Of a stretch of DNA of 64,000 bases, positions 11,663 through 25,740 are shown piece after piece (positions within the stretch are counted from its first letter, which is position 1; the number at the start of each line of letters is the position of its first letter). The stretch is from Solicoccozyma terricola (taxonomy: Eukaryota; Basidiomycota; Tremellomycetes; Filobasidiales; Piskurozymaceae). The notes under the pieces were generated by a model that saw only the letters and a program-made list of their open reading frames with translations, did no database searches and was not told where the DNA came from. Position numbers and translations under genes: made by a program. Where the stretch lies: NCBI GenBank assembly GCA_001600875.1, contig BCLD01000021.1, positions 229,892 to 293,891 on the forward strand. Reading direction: 5' to 3'.

Positions 11663-11762
11663 NNNNNNNNNNNNNNNNNNNNNNNNNNNNNNNNNNNNNN
11701 NNNNNNNNNNNNNNNNNNNNNNNNNNNNNNNNNNNNNNNNNNNNNNNNNNNNNNNNNNNNNN
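11663..11762. other. Assembly gap, 100 N
   Basis: Exactly 100 N, a conventional gap of unknown size. Both flanks are the same LTR sequence in the same orientation, so the gap marks an unresolved repeat. Confidence 0.97.
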
Positions 11763-12324
11763 CCGGATTCGACTAAGACATGCTCTCGCCGCTCACACAC
11801 CCACAAGTCGAATCGAATCTATGCTCTGAAGCCGTGATACGACATTACCGTAGCTTGGCAGTATGGATCGGTCGTACACGAACTCCAGTATTTCCAATAC
11901 GATGCCCATATCTCCAATACGACGCCAGTATCTCCAATACGGGCTCTTTGGAACAATAGAGCTTCAGAACAGTACGGCCCGGATGGTATGGCAATTAGCC
12001 AAGTTCCCCCGTCCATCCTATGTACTTAAGGTAGCCTTTTGTACGTACTCTAGCTATTGCTCTCTTTCCTCGAGCAATATTATCAATTGTATGCAACACT
12101 CTTAACCGACCGCTGCATTACACGACCGACCATTGCCAAGAGGCACTCGAACGTAGATGCACTTAGTGAAGCAAGCTCCGCTTACACACACACGAACACA
12201 CAAAGATGAATCTACGTGGATCCGACCGAATCCGTCTAGACCCCACGAACGCTGACTGATACCAAATAGAGAGTCAAGTGACTCGTCTATCCTCGGGTGT
12301 GACGATCGTCGTTAGATCGTTACA
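11763..12324 (+). mobile_element. LTR fragment right of the gap, inverted relative to the gag LTR
   Basis: Reverse complement of about 10419-10992, ending in GTTACA at 12324, the LTR terminus. The middle part (for example 11819-12105) matches the first LTR closely enough to give identical translated frames. The terminal 150 bp (12170-12324) has substitutions and deletions. Sequence after 12324 does not resemble the leader/primer site at 10400-10418, so this is a solo or truncated LTR, not the start of a second gag element. Confidence 0.85.
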
Positions 12325-13327
12325 CTCGCTACCTAAATACTCATACTACATTAGATCATCAGATCCCAACGTTACCTAGTGAGTAGAAGGGATAGATCTG
12401 AAACTAACTTGCGTGAGTTCCCGAATACAGTCATAGCAGTCCTCTTCGGATTAAGCCTTTTAGTCCTATCTCGTGAAACGAGCAGTCCGAAAGCCACTAA
12501 GTCTACGAAGAAAGACCAGCACCTGACAGCTCCCGTATATGTACATGATCGTATCGGCAAGATACTCAGAAAGAAAGAGAGAAAGAAAGAAAGAGCGGGC
12601 CTGCCATCAGGTGTTTGCCGGAACAGCCAATCGGCGGACGTGGTGACAATGGCGTTACTCTGGCGAAGTCCATCCTTCGGCGATGATCTGGCTAAGTCTT
12701 TCCATCGGTGATATCATCGCTACGTCCATCCATCGGCGAGATGATCAGGCCTGACGTTCGATGTATGCCTGGACGTTGAGAGGAGCCCAAATGTTCAGAG
12801 CCTGGAGCACCGCGGATGGAGGATCGGTGATGGGGAATCCGCGGAACGGTGAGGATTCGGGCCTGAGAAAGGTCGTATCCTTACACCCTCTCTTTCTCTT
12901 TTCACCCTGTAATCAGCGAGACATAGCTATCTATACCTATACCTCTATTCTCGCATTCGCCCATTACAGTCGACTCCATCGGACTAGCTATCCAAGTCAC
13001 TCTACTCCAACACTGGTCTATTCTATCGCCGGTGTATCAAGGCAAGGTCTGAAGCCAACATTCGCAGGACCCGCATACAAGTCATAGCCGATCCAACGAG
13101 AGTTACTTAGGTCGATATCGTCGACCAGGTGTACTAACCATCGGATAGGATCAGCACACGACAGCAGTCATCTCGATCGCTTAGCATGAATGGAGCAATC
13201 CTAAAAGTAAACAATCGATAAGACCAGCACCCAACAATGGGGAAGCAAAGGCATGTGAGATGGCAATGTTCAATCAAGGCAACCATACTAATCAATGCGT
13301 TTCATATTTCATGCGCCAACCGTCCAG
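12325..13327. other. Intergenic DNA, no gene seen
   Basis: Frames up to about 110 codons occur on the + strand, but none has recognisable motifs. A GAAA-rich run lies at about 12570-12593. Short motifs around 12655-12745 repeat loosely (CATC..TCGGCGATGATCTGGCTA and variants), suggesting a degenerate minisatellite. I assign no function. Confidence 0.5.
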
Positions 13328-13939
13328 TTATTCATCGTCCGGCATGGAATCTACCGTTGTCTGCCTATTTGAGATCGTACCCTCAGTGCTCCCTTGTTCA
13401 GTGTTCACTCTGCTGTCAGCCGACGCCTCCGCCGACGTCTCAGCTCCCTCAGTCTTATTCTCGCTCGGTCCCTTTCTGCTCTGTTCCCTTGTGCTCCGTA
13501 CCTTTGCATTGTGATTCAATTCAGCAGCTTTAACACAGGCCTTATGGATGTCCTTGATGTCCTCTAGAAGAACTCCAAGTTGTCGGAGCTTTGTGACTGC
13601 ATCCGGGCTGAACTGTGGTTCGGGGCCCTGTTTGTTACGTTCCATCCATGCGAGCAACTCCTTGTCGTGAGGATCTGTCACTTTCCCCATCTCCAGGTAT
13701 AGCCAAAGTGCATTCATTATGAGTATGGAACAATTGTGTTGGTGAACGATGTATTTGGGTTTAATGGGGGGTGTAGGGCCAAAGGGAGGTTGTAGTAGTT
13801 TGTGGTGAGTATTATCAAGACTTGATTTGCTCTGGGTATTGTTGTTGCTAGTAGGTTGTTGTAAAGAAGTGCTGATGAGTCGAGGTGGAGAGTCTTGGAT
13901 GTGTAGAGATGATGTCAAAGCAGACACCATCCATTTCAA
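13328..13939 (-). CDS. Unrecognised 203-codon ORF
   Basis: A single uninterrupted ORF that I do not recognise. Residues 1-70 are polar and Asn/Ser/Pro-rich. Residues 75-150 look folded and partly helical (MNALWLYLEMGKV, then a segment beginning LRQLGVLLEDIKDIHKACV). The tail is charged and Glu/Ser/Thr-rich. There is no signal peptide, transmembrane segment or zinc motif. A good TATA box lies only 17 nt upstream of the first ATG, so translation may start further in, for example at Met4 or Met75. The ORF sits between LTR copies, so it could be host-derived, part of another mobile element, or fortuitous. The compositional order (disordered, structured, charged tail) favours a real protein. Confidence 0.4.
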   Translation of the reverse strand: MKWMVSALTSSLHIQDSPPRLISTSLQQPTSNNNTQSKSSLDNTHHKLLQPPFGPTPPIKPKYIVHQHNCSILIMNALWLYLEMGKVTDPHDKELLAWMERNKQGPEPQFSPDAVTKLRQLGVLLEDIKDIHKACVKAAELNHNAKVRSTREQSRKGPSENKTEGAETSAEASADSRVNTEQGSTEGTISNRQTTVDSMPDDE

Positions 13940-13955
13940 AGGACAACCTCAGCCT

Positions 13956-13963
13956 CTTATATA
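13956..13963 (-). promoter_or_regulatory. TATA box upstream of the 203-codon ORF
   Basis: Minus strand reads GGTATATAAGAGG, a strong TATA consensus in the right direction for the ORF ending at 13328. The spacing to the first ATG is shorter than a usual TATA-to-start-site distance, so the transcript may begin inside the annotated ORF. Confidence 0.45.
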
Positions 13964-14009
13964 CCGCTGTGTGACCTGCCATGGCTTGCCATGTCCTTTA
14001 ATTTTACTT

Positions 14010-14109
14010 TTTTTGACCAGAACAAAGGAAAACATCTACCAGTACCCACTGTGCCTTACCATGCCCTGTGGTTCTTTTTGACCAGAACAAAGGAAAACAT
14101 CTACCAGTA
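14010..14109. repeat. 35-bp direct repeat with 65-bp period next to the solo LTR
   Basis: The segment TTTTTGACCAGAACAAAGG and its continuation to CCAGTA (35 bp) occurs at 14010-14044 and again at 14075-14109. The second copy ends exactly at the LTR start (14110). It is not a target-site duplication of the LTR, because the right flank (AGATGC...) does not match. Confidence 0.8.
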
Positions 14110-14938
14110 TGTAACGATCTAACAACGATCGTCACACCCGAGGATAGACGAGTCACTTGACTCTCTATTCGGTATCGGTCAGCGTTCATTGGGGTCTGGA
14201 CGGATTCGGACGGAAGTGGGCGGATCCACGCGGTATCATCTTCGTGTGTTCGTGTGTGTGTAAGCGGAGCATGCTTCACTAAGTGCGTCTACGTTCGAGT
14301 GCCTCTAGACAATGGTCGGTCGTATAATGCAACGGTCGTAAGGGTGTTGCATACAATTGATAATATTGCTCGAGGAAAGAGAGCAATAACTAGAGTACGT
14401 ACAAAAGGCTACCTTAAGTACGTAGGACGGACGGGGGAACCTGGCTAATTGCCAAGGGAGCCTGGCTAATTGCCATACCGTCCGGGCCGTACTGTTCTGA
14501 CACTCTATTGTTCCATAGAGGCCGTATTGGAGATCCTGGCATCGTATTGGAGATACTGACGTTCGTGTATGGCCGATCCGAGCTGCCAAGCTACGATAAG
14601 GTCGTATCACGACTTCAGAACGTAGATTCGAGCCGACTTGTGGGTGGACGAGCGGCGAGAACATGTCTTGGACGAATCCGGACGGATTCGGACGGATCCG
14701 TCTGATGGCGACCACGTCTGAGATGGTGTGAGTCGGTTTAGCTGCTGTCGGGCCGTAGACCTGACATATGTCCATTGTTCCTTGAACAATGGTTGTAGGT
14801 GTACGAGCCTAGTTCGGGTCATGCGAATGACGATGATAACGTGCGCGAGTTCATGTTGAATGACGTGGCGCCCTTATCTGATATCCTAGAGCGACGGTTA
14901 TGGGAGATCTTAGCATGTTCAGAGGAATTCCCGTGACA
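14110..14938 (-). mobile_element. Solo LTR (829 bp)
   Basis: A full-length copy of the LTR at 10419-11251 in the same orientation, bounded by TGTAACGATC and CCCGTGACA. It differs by scattered substitutions, loss of one of the about 24-bp subrepeats, and a short duplication (GGCTAATTGCCA twice near 14442-14475). Neither flank shows a primer-binding site, polypurine tract or coding sequence of the element. The 5-bp flanks (CAGTA and AGATG) do not match, so there is no visible target-site duplication. Recombination between different copies, or flank decay, would explain this. Confidence 0.85.
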
Positions 14939-15532
14939 AGATGCTTGGGATTGTGAGTGTTGAAGGGGGGATTTGTTTAGGTACTTGGTGTTTGTTGAGT
15001 GGCGAGTCTGAGTGGCAGATTTTCTGGAACATTTCTAACCAGATTGCCCAGGGTTCTGATAGAGAATTTTCCAGCAATGGCCTACAAGGTTCACTCCCTC
15101 CAGCTGAAGTATATATAGTAGACAGATCTGTAGACTAGACAGCACCACTCTATCGATATAAAAATTCTTTCTTAACAGTGTTGTATCGTTGGGGGGGGTG
15201 AGTCGGAAGTCCAGATTCCCCTCCTCCTCCTGTCCGTCCCTTGCTTCCTTCACTTTCTCCTCCTTCCCATCGATACGTTGGTTGTTCGGCTTAGGGTACC
15301 GAATATGCCGGTATAAGCATCAGTTGTATACTCTGACTCCAACACTTGTTGTTAGTACTCCTGCAACACGTCGTTAGATCGAAGCATTACTGACGATCGG
15401 ATGATATTCCTTTGCATATGTTGGAAAGGTTGTTGAAAAGTTGGACTTGCGAATGGGCTATCTTGGAGGATGGTTGTGGCTTTGACACATACGATGAACA
15501 CGCAAAACGAAGCGCTACGTCCCAGACAGGTC
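14939..15532. other. Intergenic DNA, possible trailing end of the kinase pseudogene
   Basis: No intact gene. The right part (about 15370-15530, minus strand) may contain a degraded continuation of the kinase pseudogene (ASPTFQQPFQHMQRNI-like text), which is too diverged to rely on. Confidence 0.4.
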
Positions 15533-16170
15533 CAATGAGCAGGACACTTACCTGAGTTTGCAAAGCTCAAAAGCAAGCATCCCAAGCTGAACATGTCCCC
15601 TTCGAATCATAAGGCTTCCTGCAGAATACGAGATTTCCAACAAAGTAAGATTCAAGCGGCAGCAGGCCATGAAGTGCACTCAACAACCAGCTTACAGGAG
15701 ATAGGTAACCCGTAGTCTGAGTTGCACATCCCTCGGTCAGTCCTTGAATGAGGCTTGCCACCTACTCAACTTACCCCTCCAAAGATACCACCTGTTGAAT
15801 GCCACTGTCTAGGATCTTAGCCAGACCGAAGTCGGCGAGCTTGACGGCACCTCCGGCGGCGAACAGTACTTGCGGAAGAAGGTCAAATATCAATAGCTTG
15901 CGCTGCATCCAACGGCAGACAGTTCGCGTACCATTCTCCAGCTTGATATCGCGGTGCAGCAGCGTCCACTCGCCTCGGTAGGAGTGGTGACAGTGATGCG
16001 ATGCAAGAAGCGATTGTACCAGGAAAGAGATTACTCGAACCTCAGGGATGGTGCTGCTGGGAGATGCATGACCCTCAGGCATTACGGCTCTACCCTCGCA
16101 CATCACCTGCCCAGCCTGCCGTCTAACCGATGCACTCTGACAGTGTTCGACCACTCGAGCAGCACCTTGC
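15533..16170 (-). pseudogene. NIMA-type (NEK/Kin3-like) protein kinase pseudogene
   Basis: Fragments of a Ser/Thr kinase catalytic domain run right to left. Subdomain VIb is HRDIKLEN (about 15932-15957). After a removable intron with donor GTACGC and acceptor GCAAG comes VLFAAGGAVKLADFGLAK, carrying the DFG motif (about 15800-15872). A degraded activation-segment end, TTGYLSP, is near 15700. Next comes YDSKG followed, one base out of frame, by DMFSLGCLL, and after another shift FELCKLR (15543-15600), then a donor GTAAGT. The YDSK.D..SLGCL..EL pattern is typical of NIMA-family kinases. At least two frameshifts lie inside subdomain IX, and the N-lobe (glycine loop, catalytic Lys) is not found. 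The copy cannot encode an active kinase. Confidence 0.7.
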
Positions 16171-17540
16171 ATCGTTCAATATACCTTCCAGCCCCGTCGG
16201 ACTTGCTTGAGTAGAGCCGCGATCGTCCCTCGGAGCTGTTTATCTCCAAGGTATATAACCAACTCTACCCGCCGGGTGACGCTGTACGCTGTACGCTGGC
16301 TCAACAACCTGCATCCTGACGCGTTGTGCAACATGACTGCGGTCTTTGTCGATGGGCTGAAATTCAGGTCGCAGTTGCTGAAGTGAGCGGACCCCTCGAT
16401 GGTGAAATGGGAGATGGGCTGCTTCGCGTCCGATGTGATGATCGGTGCGTCGCTCCGAAACCGAGGGGCGTTAACGAGCATGGCGGGGTCCGCTTGAGGT
16501 CTAACCTCTGCCATGCTGTACTACGTTGGAACGTGGAAAACGAAAGGACAGACTGTCTTTTCAATACTGCTCAGGACCCTGATGCATTACGATGGCGACA
16601 TTATGATGGGACGCCGTCGCGGTTGGCTTGCTGGCGAGCTTGTAGACCACTGCCACTCATAACACTCATAACAGGATTGGCGACTGAAGAATTGCGTTCC
16701 TTCACACCTCGTGTTGTCCAAGGTCTCTCTCAACGCAGAGGGCAGGGTTGAATATAGATGCATCCGGTCATAGAACAATATGCAACAGGACTCGAGATGG
16801 AAAGAAGGTTGGAAGCACGAATGTCTCAAGGACTAGTGTGAGACGTAAGGAAGTGAGACAGGGAAACAATGGATCTAAGTGCATTCCATTGTTATAGGTC
16901 AACAACACTATTGTTGACTTAGACAGAAGGGTAACTGACTTCTCTGTTGTTCTAGAGTCACTCCTGCATCTATATAGTCAGGGTAAGCGAGCTAGAGATC
17001 ATCGTTGTATTGAAGAGGCACCCATATCCAATACTAAATACTTCTTGGAGAAAGGTCAGTCTGCTTCCTGGCGAGGATGAGGGATGCAAATGGCTGGATG
17101 CAAATGGGGATGCAAAACGGGTGCAAACGGGGATGCAAACCGACGCGCCATGGGGACATTCTGATATCGCGGTCAGCTCACATACATCCAGCGCGGCCAA
17201 ATTCCACGACCTCCGAATCCTCCCCGGTGGGATTTTTGAACCGAAATTTCGTTCGGATGCTACTGATGGTGATATCCAGGCGTCCGTTCCCGCGTAGTAG
17301 ACTACTTGGCTGACGAAGGATTTCGGGGGGGAAATTCTGCTTTGGGCCCTGAAGATGCAAACCGTACAAAACCGCGAAGACTGACCGTATTGCTTGTCAC
17401 GAGATTGCAGGACTGCTTCTGCTTGGGCGGATCCAGAGTTCAGTATAAGGACCCTGCATGAAATCAGAACAGCGTTGCGCTCATCCTAAACATCCTCAAC
17501 TCCGCAACACATTGAATTTCATCGAGGCCATCAGACAACC
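16171..17540. other. Intergenic DNA upstream of the pyruvate decarboxylase gene
   Basis: No gene recognised. A 62-bp minisatellite of GGATGCAAA-type units lies at about 17078-17141. The final few hundred bases are the probable promoter of the pyruvate decarboxylase gene, with a TATA element at 17444-17450. Upstream kinase sequence may be present but degraded near 16200-16260 (YLGDKQLRGTIAALL on the minus strand). Confidence 0.5.
17444..17450 (+). promoter_or_regulatory. TATA box of the pyruvate decarboxylase gene
   Basis: CAGTATAAGGACC lies about 95 bp upstream of the ATG at 17541, with a C/A-rich leader between (CATCCTCAACTCCGCAACAC), a usual arrangement for a highly expressed fungal gene. 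Confidence 0.5.
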
Positions 17541-20630
<3,090 letters not shown>

Positions 20631-20941
20631 GAAAGATGACGACCATGACAAGATCAAACATGGTACTTGTGTATTAGGTTAGACGAATGTCCGTCTTCCA
20701 AAAGAGAAATCTTTCCGATCTGTAATATTCCGTGCACAATGACGTGTCCACCTCCGAACTTGACTGCGCTGCACTTATCCTTTTACGCGACACAGCAGCA
20801 TAGCCAAATTAGGTAAGTGGCAAACAAACCTCGCTACCATCCAAGGCCCCCCCCCCCCCCCCCCCCCCCCACATTTATTAATAATTTAAAAAAAAACAAA
20901 AAAAATCCCCTCCGTGTAAATTACAAATCGAGGAGGGGGGC

Positions 20942-20994
<53 letters not shown>

Positions 20995-21006
20995 CCCCTC
21001 TCTTAG
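20631..21006. other. Spacer with two poly-C tracts; missing 5' part of the next gene
   Basis: Contains the 3' flank of the pyruvate decarboxylase gene, a 24-C tract (20847-20870), a 73-bp A/T-rich segment (20871-20943), a 48-C tract (20944-20991) and the pyrimidine-rich acceptor of the first visible P5C dehydrogenase exon. It holds no sequence that could encode the roughly 150 missing N-terminal residues of that enzyme. Confidence 0.75.
20847..20991. repeat. Paired poly-C tracts (24 and 48 nt)
   Basis: C runs at 20847-20870 and 20944-20991 flank a 73-bp segment with no coding sign. They occupy the 3' part of an intron (acceptor CTCTTAG at 21006). Such tracts are prone to collapse or false joins in assembly. 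Confidence 0.9.
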
Positions 21007-22848
<1,842 letters not shown>

Positions 22849-23192
22849 GACTCTACGTCTAGCCGCCTCGTTGTAGCAGACTCGCTTCGTTGTCTTTGAT
22901 GCATTATACATGTTTTTTCCTAGTCTCACTGGCCAGTTGGTTGTTCGGCTTGGATAATTATTATTTTGAACAGCTTCCTATGAAGACAAGGTAAGGGTGG
23001 ATGTCATGCATTCTTCGTCATGCATCGCAAATACAACAGGCGTGAGCACAACCATCAACCTTTCCACGACTCTGCGCCAACGAGCCAAACACCACCAAAC
23101 ACCACCGCCGCTGTGTCTATTCATCGAATGGCGACCTATCAAATCACCCAGTCAATCAAAGGTCTCCATGGAGCATCGCATAAGCCCCCAAC
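22849..23192. other. Convergent intergenic spacer
   Basis: The 344 bp between the P5C dehydrogenase stop and the stop of the minus-strand gene. It holds both 3' untranslated regions and no additional gene that I can see. Confidence 0.6.
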
Positions 23193-23696
23193 TCACTGCG
23201 TAAACTCTTCGATGTCATCGTCCTCCTTACCCGAAGTCTTGACGTTGGTTTTACCCGACGGAGACGGGATAGCAGCGAGGGTGGAAGCGCTGGAGGCGTT
23301 TCCGGTCACGCCAGAGTTACCTGGTGACGAAGAGAGTAGAGAGACCTTCTTCTTGGGCAGCATGCCGAGTTTGGCTAGGACCATGAGGGACCAATTAATA
23401 TAGGGACCGAAAAGGACCATCGAGAAGGACTGCAGCTCACACGTATCAATCTTGCCACTACCTGGACTTGTGCCAGATGTTCCGGTAGGATTGGCACCTA
23501 GGCCGGAAGCAGAGCCTCTAGCATCACCTGGGACAGCTAATCCCTTTGACGAACCACCGATATCATATGGCCTAGCGGCATTGGTAGAAGGGAGGGTCGT
23601 ACTTGGTCTAGGCGGCGAAGGAATGGAGAAGCTAGAATTGGTAGAGGACGGAGGTCCATATACGTCCGCGCGATGAGACGGTTCGTCGTCTGTCAT
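23193..23696 (-). CDS. Small Ser/Pro-rich protein with one hydrophobic segment
   Basis: An uninterrupted 167-codon ORF starting MTDDEPSHRADVYGPP. Residues 15-80 are Ser/Thr/Pro/Gly-rich and probably disordered. Residues about 85-112 (MVLFGPYINWSLMVLAKLGM) form one hydrophobic stretch long enough to sit in a membrane. The C-terminus is basic, then Ser-rich, ending acidic (EDDDIEEFTQ). No family is recognised. The order (soluble N-terminus, single hydrophobic segment, soluble tail) would fit a small single-pass or peripheral membrane protein. It is convergent with the P5C dehydrogenase gene and follows the CUE-domain gene on the same strand. An undetected intron is possible, and the coding status rests mainly on length and composition. 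Confidence 0.5.
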   Translation of the reverse strand: MTDDEPSHRADVYGPPSSTNSSFSIPSPPRPSTTLPSTNAARPYDIGGSSKGLAVPGDARGSASGLGANPTGTSGTSPGSGKIDTCELQSFSMVLFGPYINWSLMVLAKLGMLPKKKVSLLSSSPGNSGVTGNASSASTLAAIPSPSGKTNVKTSGKEDDDIEEFTQ

Positions 23697-23881
23697 TATG
23701 CCGAAAAGAAAGTGGTAAGCTGGACGTCCACTGGAGCAGGAACGCTCCGCGCAGGATCAAAAACTCACCGTAGACATCGGTTGGTGCCCATCTTTTCGTC
23801 TCTACTTTCGGTGGAGCGCTATTTCGTTTATCATATCAGACCACTCGCTACGTGAGCCCCTCTCTCTAATAACCTCCACAC

Positions 23882-24693
23882 TCACGAATAACCACCACCA
23901 ACTTCCGTTCTCTGTTTATTCCAAGCCCCATCCGAAGCTCCCTGTGTATATCCCTGTCGACTTCCACTCCCACTTCCACTCCCACCAGCTTGTACATTCC
24001 CAGTTTGATTACCTCCACCGCTTATCCCAGCGGTAGCTTCTTTGACCAACCCTTGTGCACCACTCCATAATCCACCCAAAGTCCCTGCAATACCGCCTCC
24101 AGATTGTCCGGCTACACCTCCGGTTGATGTAGTGGAACTAGCACCCCCTCGTGGACCTGTAGATGGGTAGTTGGAGGAGGTAGTTGTCCCTTGTTGATGT
24201 TGTCGATTCGCTTGAGTTTCTTGGAATTCATTATACTTTGATTTCGCCTTGTTGAATAACGAATCGAATGTTTTCTTTCCGGCTGGGAAAGAAGACGACG
24301 AAAGAAAAAAAAGAGAAAAGAAAAATGTTCCACCGTGGAGATTAGGTTTTTTTGGGTGATCGCTTTTGGATGGGTGATGAAACTGAAATGCTCACCCTCA
24401 GCGAATTTCTCAAATCTCTCTTCAAGTTGTTCTCCAACACCAACGTGAGTAGCCCCAGCCTGATTGTCATAACTCTCATTCCCACCCGAACCATATGCAT
24501 CATCAGTCCTCGCTTCATATCTCGCACCCGGAGTTTTCCGAACTCTAGGTTGATATGGTAAATATCCACCTTGGCCTTGGGATTGAGAAGTGGTCGTATT
24601 GGATTGTGGACGTTGGGATTGTTGTTCTTGCATTGCAAGAGAACGAGCGAATTGTTCATCGAGAGAGATGTGGGCCTGGATTGGGTTGAATCG

Positions 24694-24727
<34 letters not shown>

Positions 24728-25522
24728 AATATTAGCTAGGGGTAGTGTAGAGAAGGCGGTCAAGGTGGAAAGGAAGACACTTACAGCTTGATTCAAATCG
24801 TTTGATGGTGTTGGTTCCGGCTATTCGATGTATCACCTCGATTCGCAAATCAGTTATCCACACGTAACTAAAACAAACAAAAACCCCCCTCCACGGCAAA
24901 CCACACCACCACGACCTCCCCTCTGCTCACCTTGAATTCCGGATCACTAATTATCAATAAATCACCAATACAACGATCCAACACTTCATCTTCAGATAAT
25001 TCCCTTCCTTCAGGGTTATAACCACCTGGAGCAGGTGGGGAATGAGTTTCAACGATCATTTGAATGACTGAGATGGAAAGGGTTGGGAACATTGAATTGA
25101 GCTCGGATGCGAGTGGGGATGGAGGGGTTGAGGTCGGTGGAGTCGACGAGGTCGGCGGGGTCTGACTCTGAGTCTGAGTCTGAGTCGTCTGGGTTGGAGT
25201 GGTTGGAGTGGTGATTGGTGGAGTGGTAGTAGTAGTAGCTGGGATGGACGTGCCAGTAGTAGTTGATTGTGATGCAAACGATTCACCAAGAACCTTGAGT
25301 GTTTGTTCGACGTTGCCATCGCTCTGTTCTAGTGTGGACATGATATGTTCGTCTGTTGGATGGGAAGACGAGGTAGATGAGACGAGTTCGGCCTGCGGGG
25401 GGTAGTGAGGGAGGGATGGGTTCCGACGTGTGAGCGTGTGTATGGGATGGAATGTATGTGATACGATGATTTACCTTGACCTGTGCTAGCTTGTCCTGCA
25501 TGGTGAGATCCGTGGATGCCAT
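23882..25522 (-). CDS. CUE-domain (ubiquitin-binding) protein
   Basis: Exon 1 (from the ATG at 25522) reads MASTDLTMQDKLAQVK; after an intron, AELVSS and a UBA/CUE-like helix pair (HIMSTLEQSDGNVEQTLKVL) follow. A Thr/Pro/Gln-rich linker leads to a CUE domain, ELNSMFPTLSISVIQMIVE, whose M-F-P motif contacts ubiquitin, ending in DEVLDRCIGDLLIISDP. Next are an exon for EPTPSNDLNQA and then ISLDEQFARSLAMQEQQSQ, a DEQxAR-type helix common in fungal Cue5-like proteins. The rest is Gln/Gly/Ser-rich, with QLEERFEKFAEG and KKTFDSLFNKAKSKYNEF helices, ending GGGYS. Cue5-type proteins act as ubiquitin receptors in selective autophagy. That role is an inference here; no Atg8-interacting motif was confirmed. 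A 32-G tract (24695-24726) lies in an intron. Confidence 0.75.
24695..24726. repeat. Poly-G tract (32 nt)
   Basis: Lies inside an intron of the CUE-domain gene, where it is poly-C on the sense strand, between the donor (GTAAGTGTCTTCC) and the acceptor before GCCCACATC. Confidence 0.9.
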
Positions 25523-25697
25523 GATGATGATGGTGATGTAGTTGAGGAATGTGTAGTTGTCGATGGAGTGAGTGCAATACCATGCATGTCCCAGCTGTCC
25601 AACCAACCGAACGGCAACCCGCTCTTAACGGATGTATATATATTCCATTCATTCCCATACAAAATATATATTCTCCCATTCGGAAAGACGGGGAACA

Positions 25698-25714
25698 GGG
25701 GGGGGGGGGGGGGG
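25698..25714. repeat. Poly-G tract (17 nt)
   Basis: Lies about 27 bp downstream of the CCS1 stop codon (25741), in its 3' untranslated region; poly-C on the sense strand. Confidence 0.9.
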
Positions 25715-25740
25715 ATACAAAGACTGGCGCATTGTATCTC

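Noticed and set aside
10651..12105. 65- and 80-codon ORFs repeated three times on both strands
   Set aside because: They lie inside LTR sequence and recur only because the LTR recurs; no protein family signs.
24695..24726. Poly-G tracts as telomeric repeats or CRISPR-like arrays
   Set aside because: They are pure homopolymers inside transcription units, without TTAGGG-type units or spacer-repeat structure.
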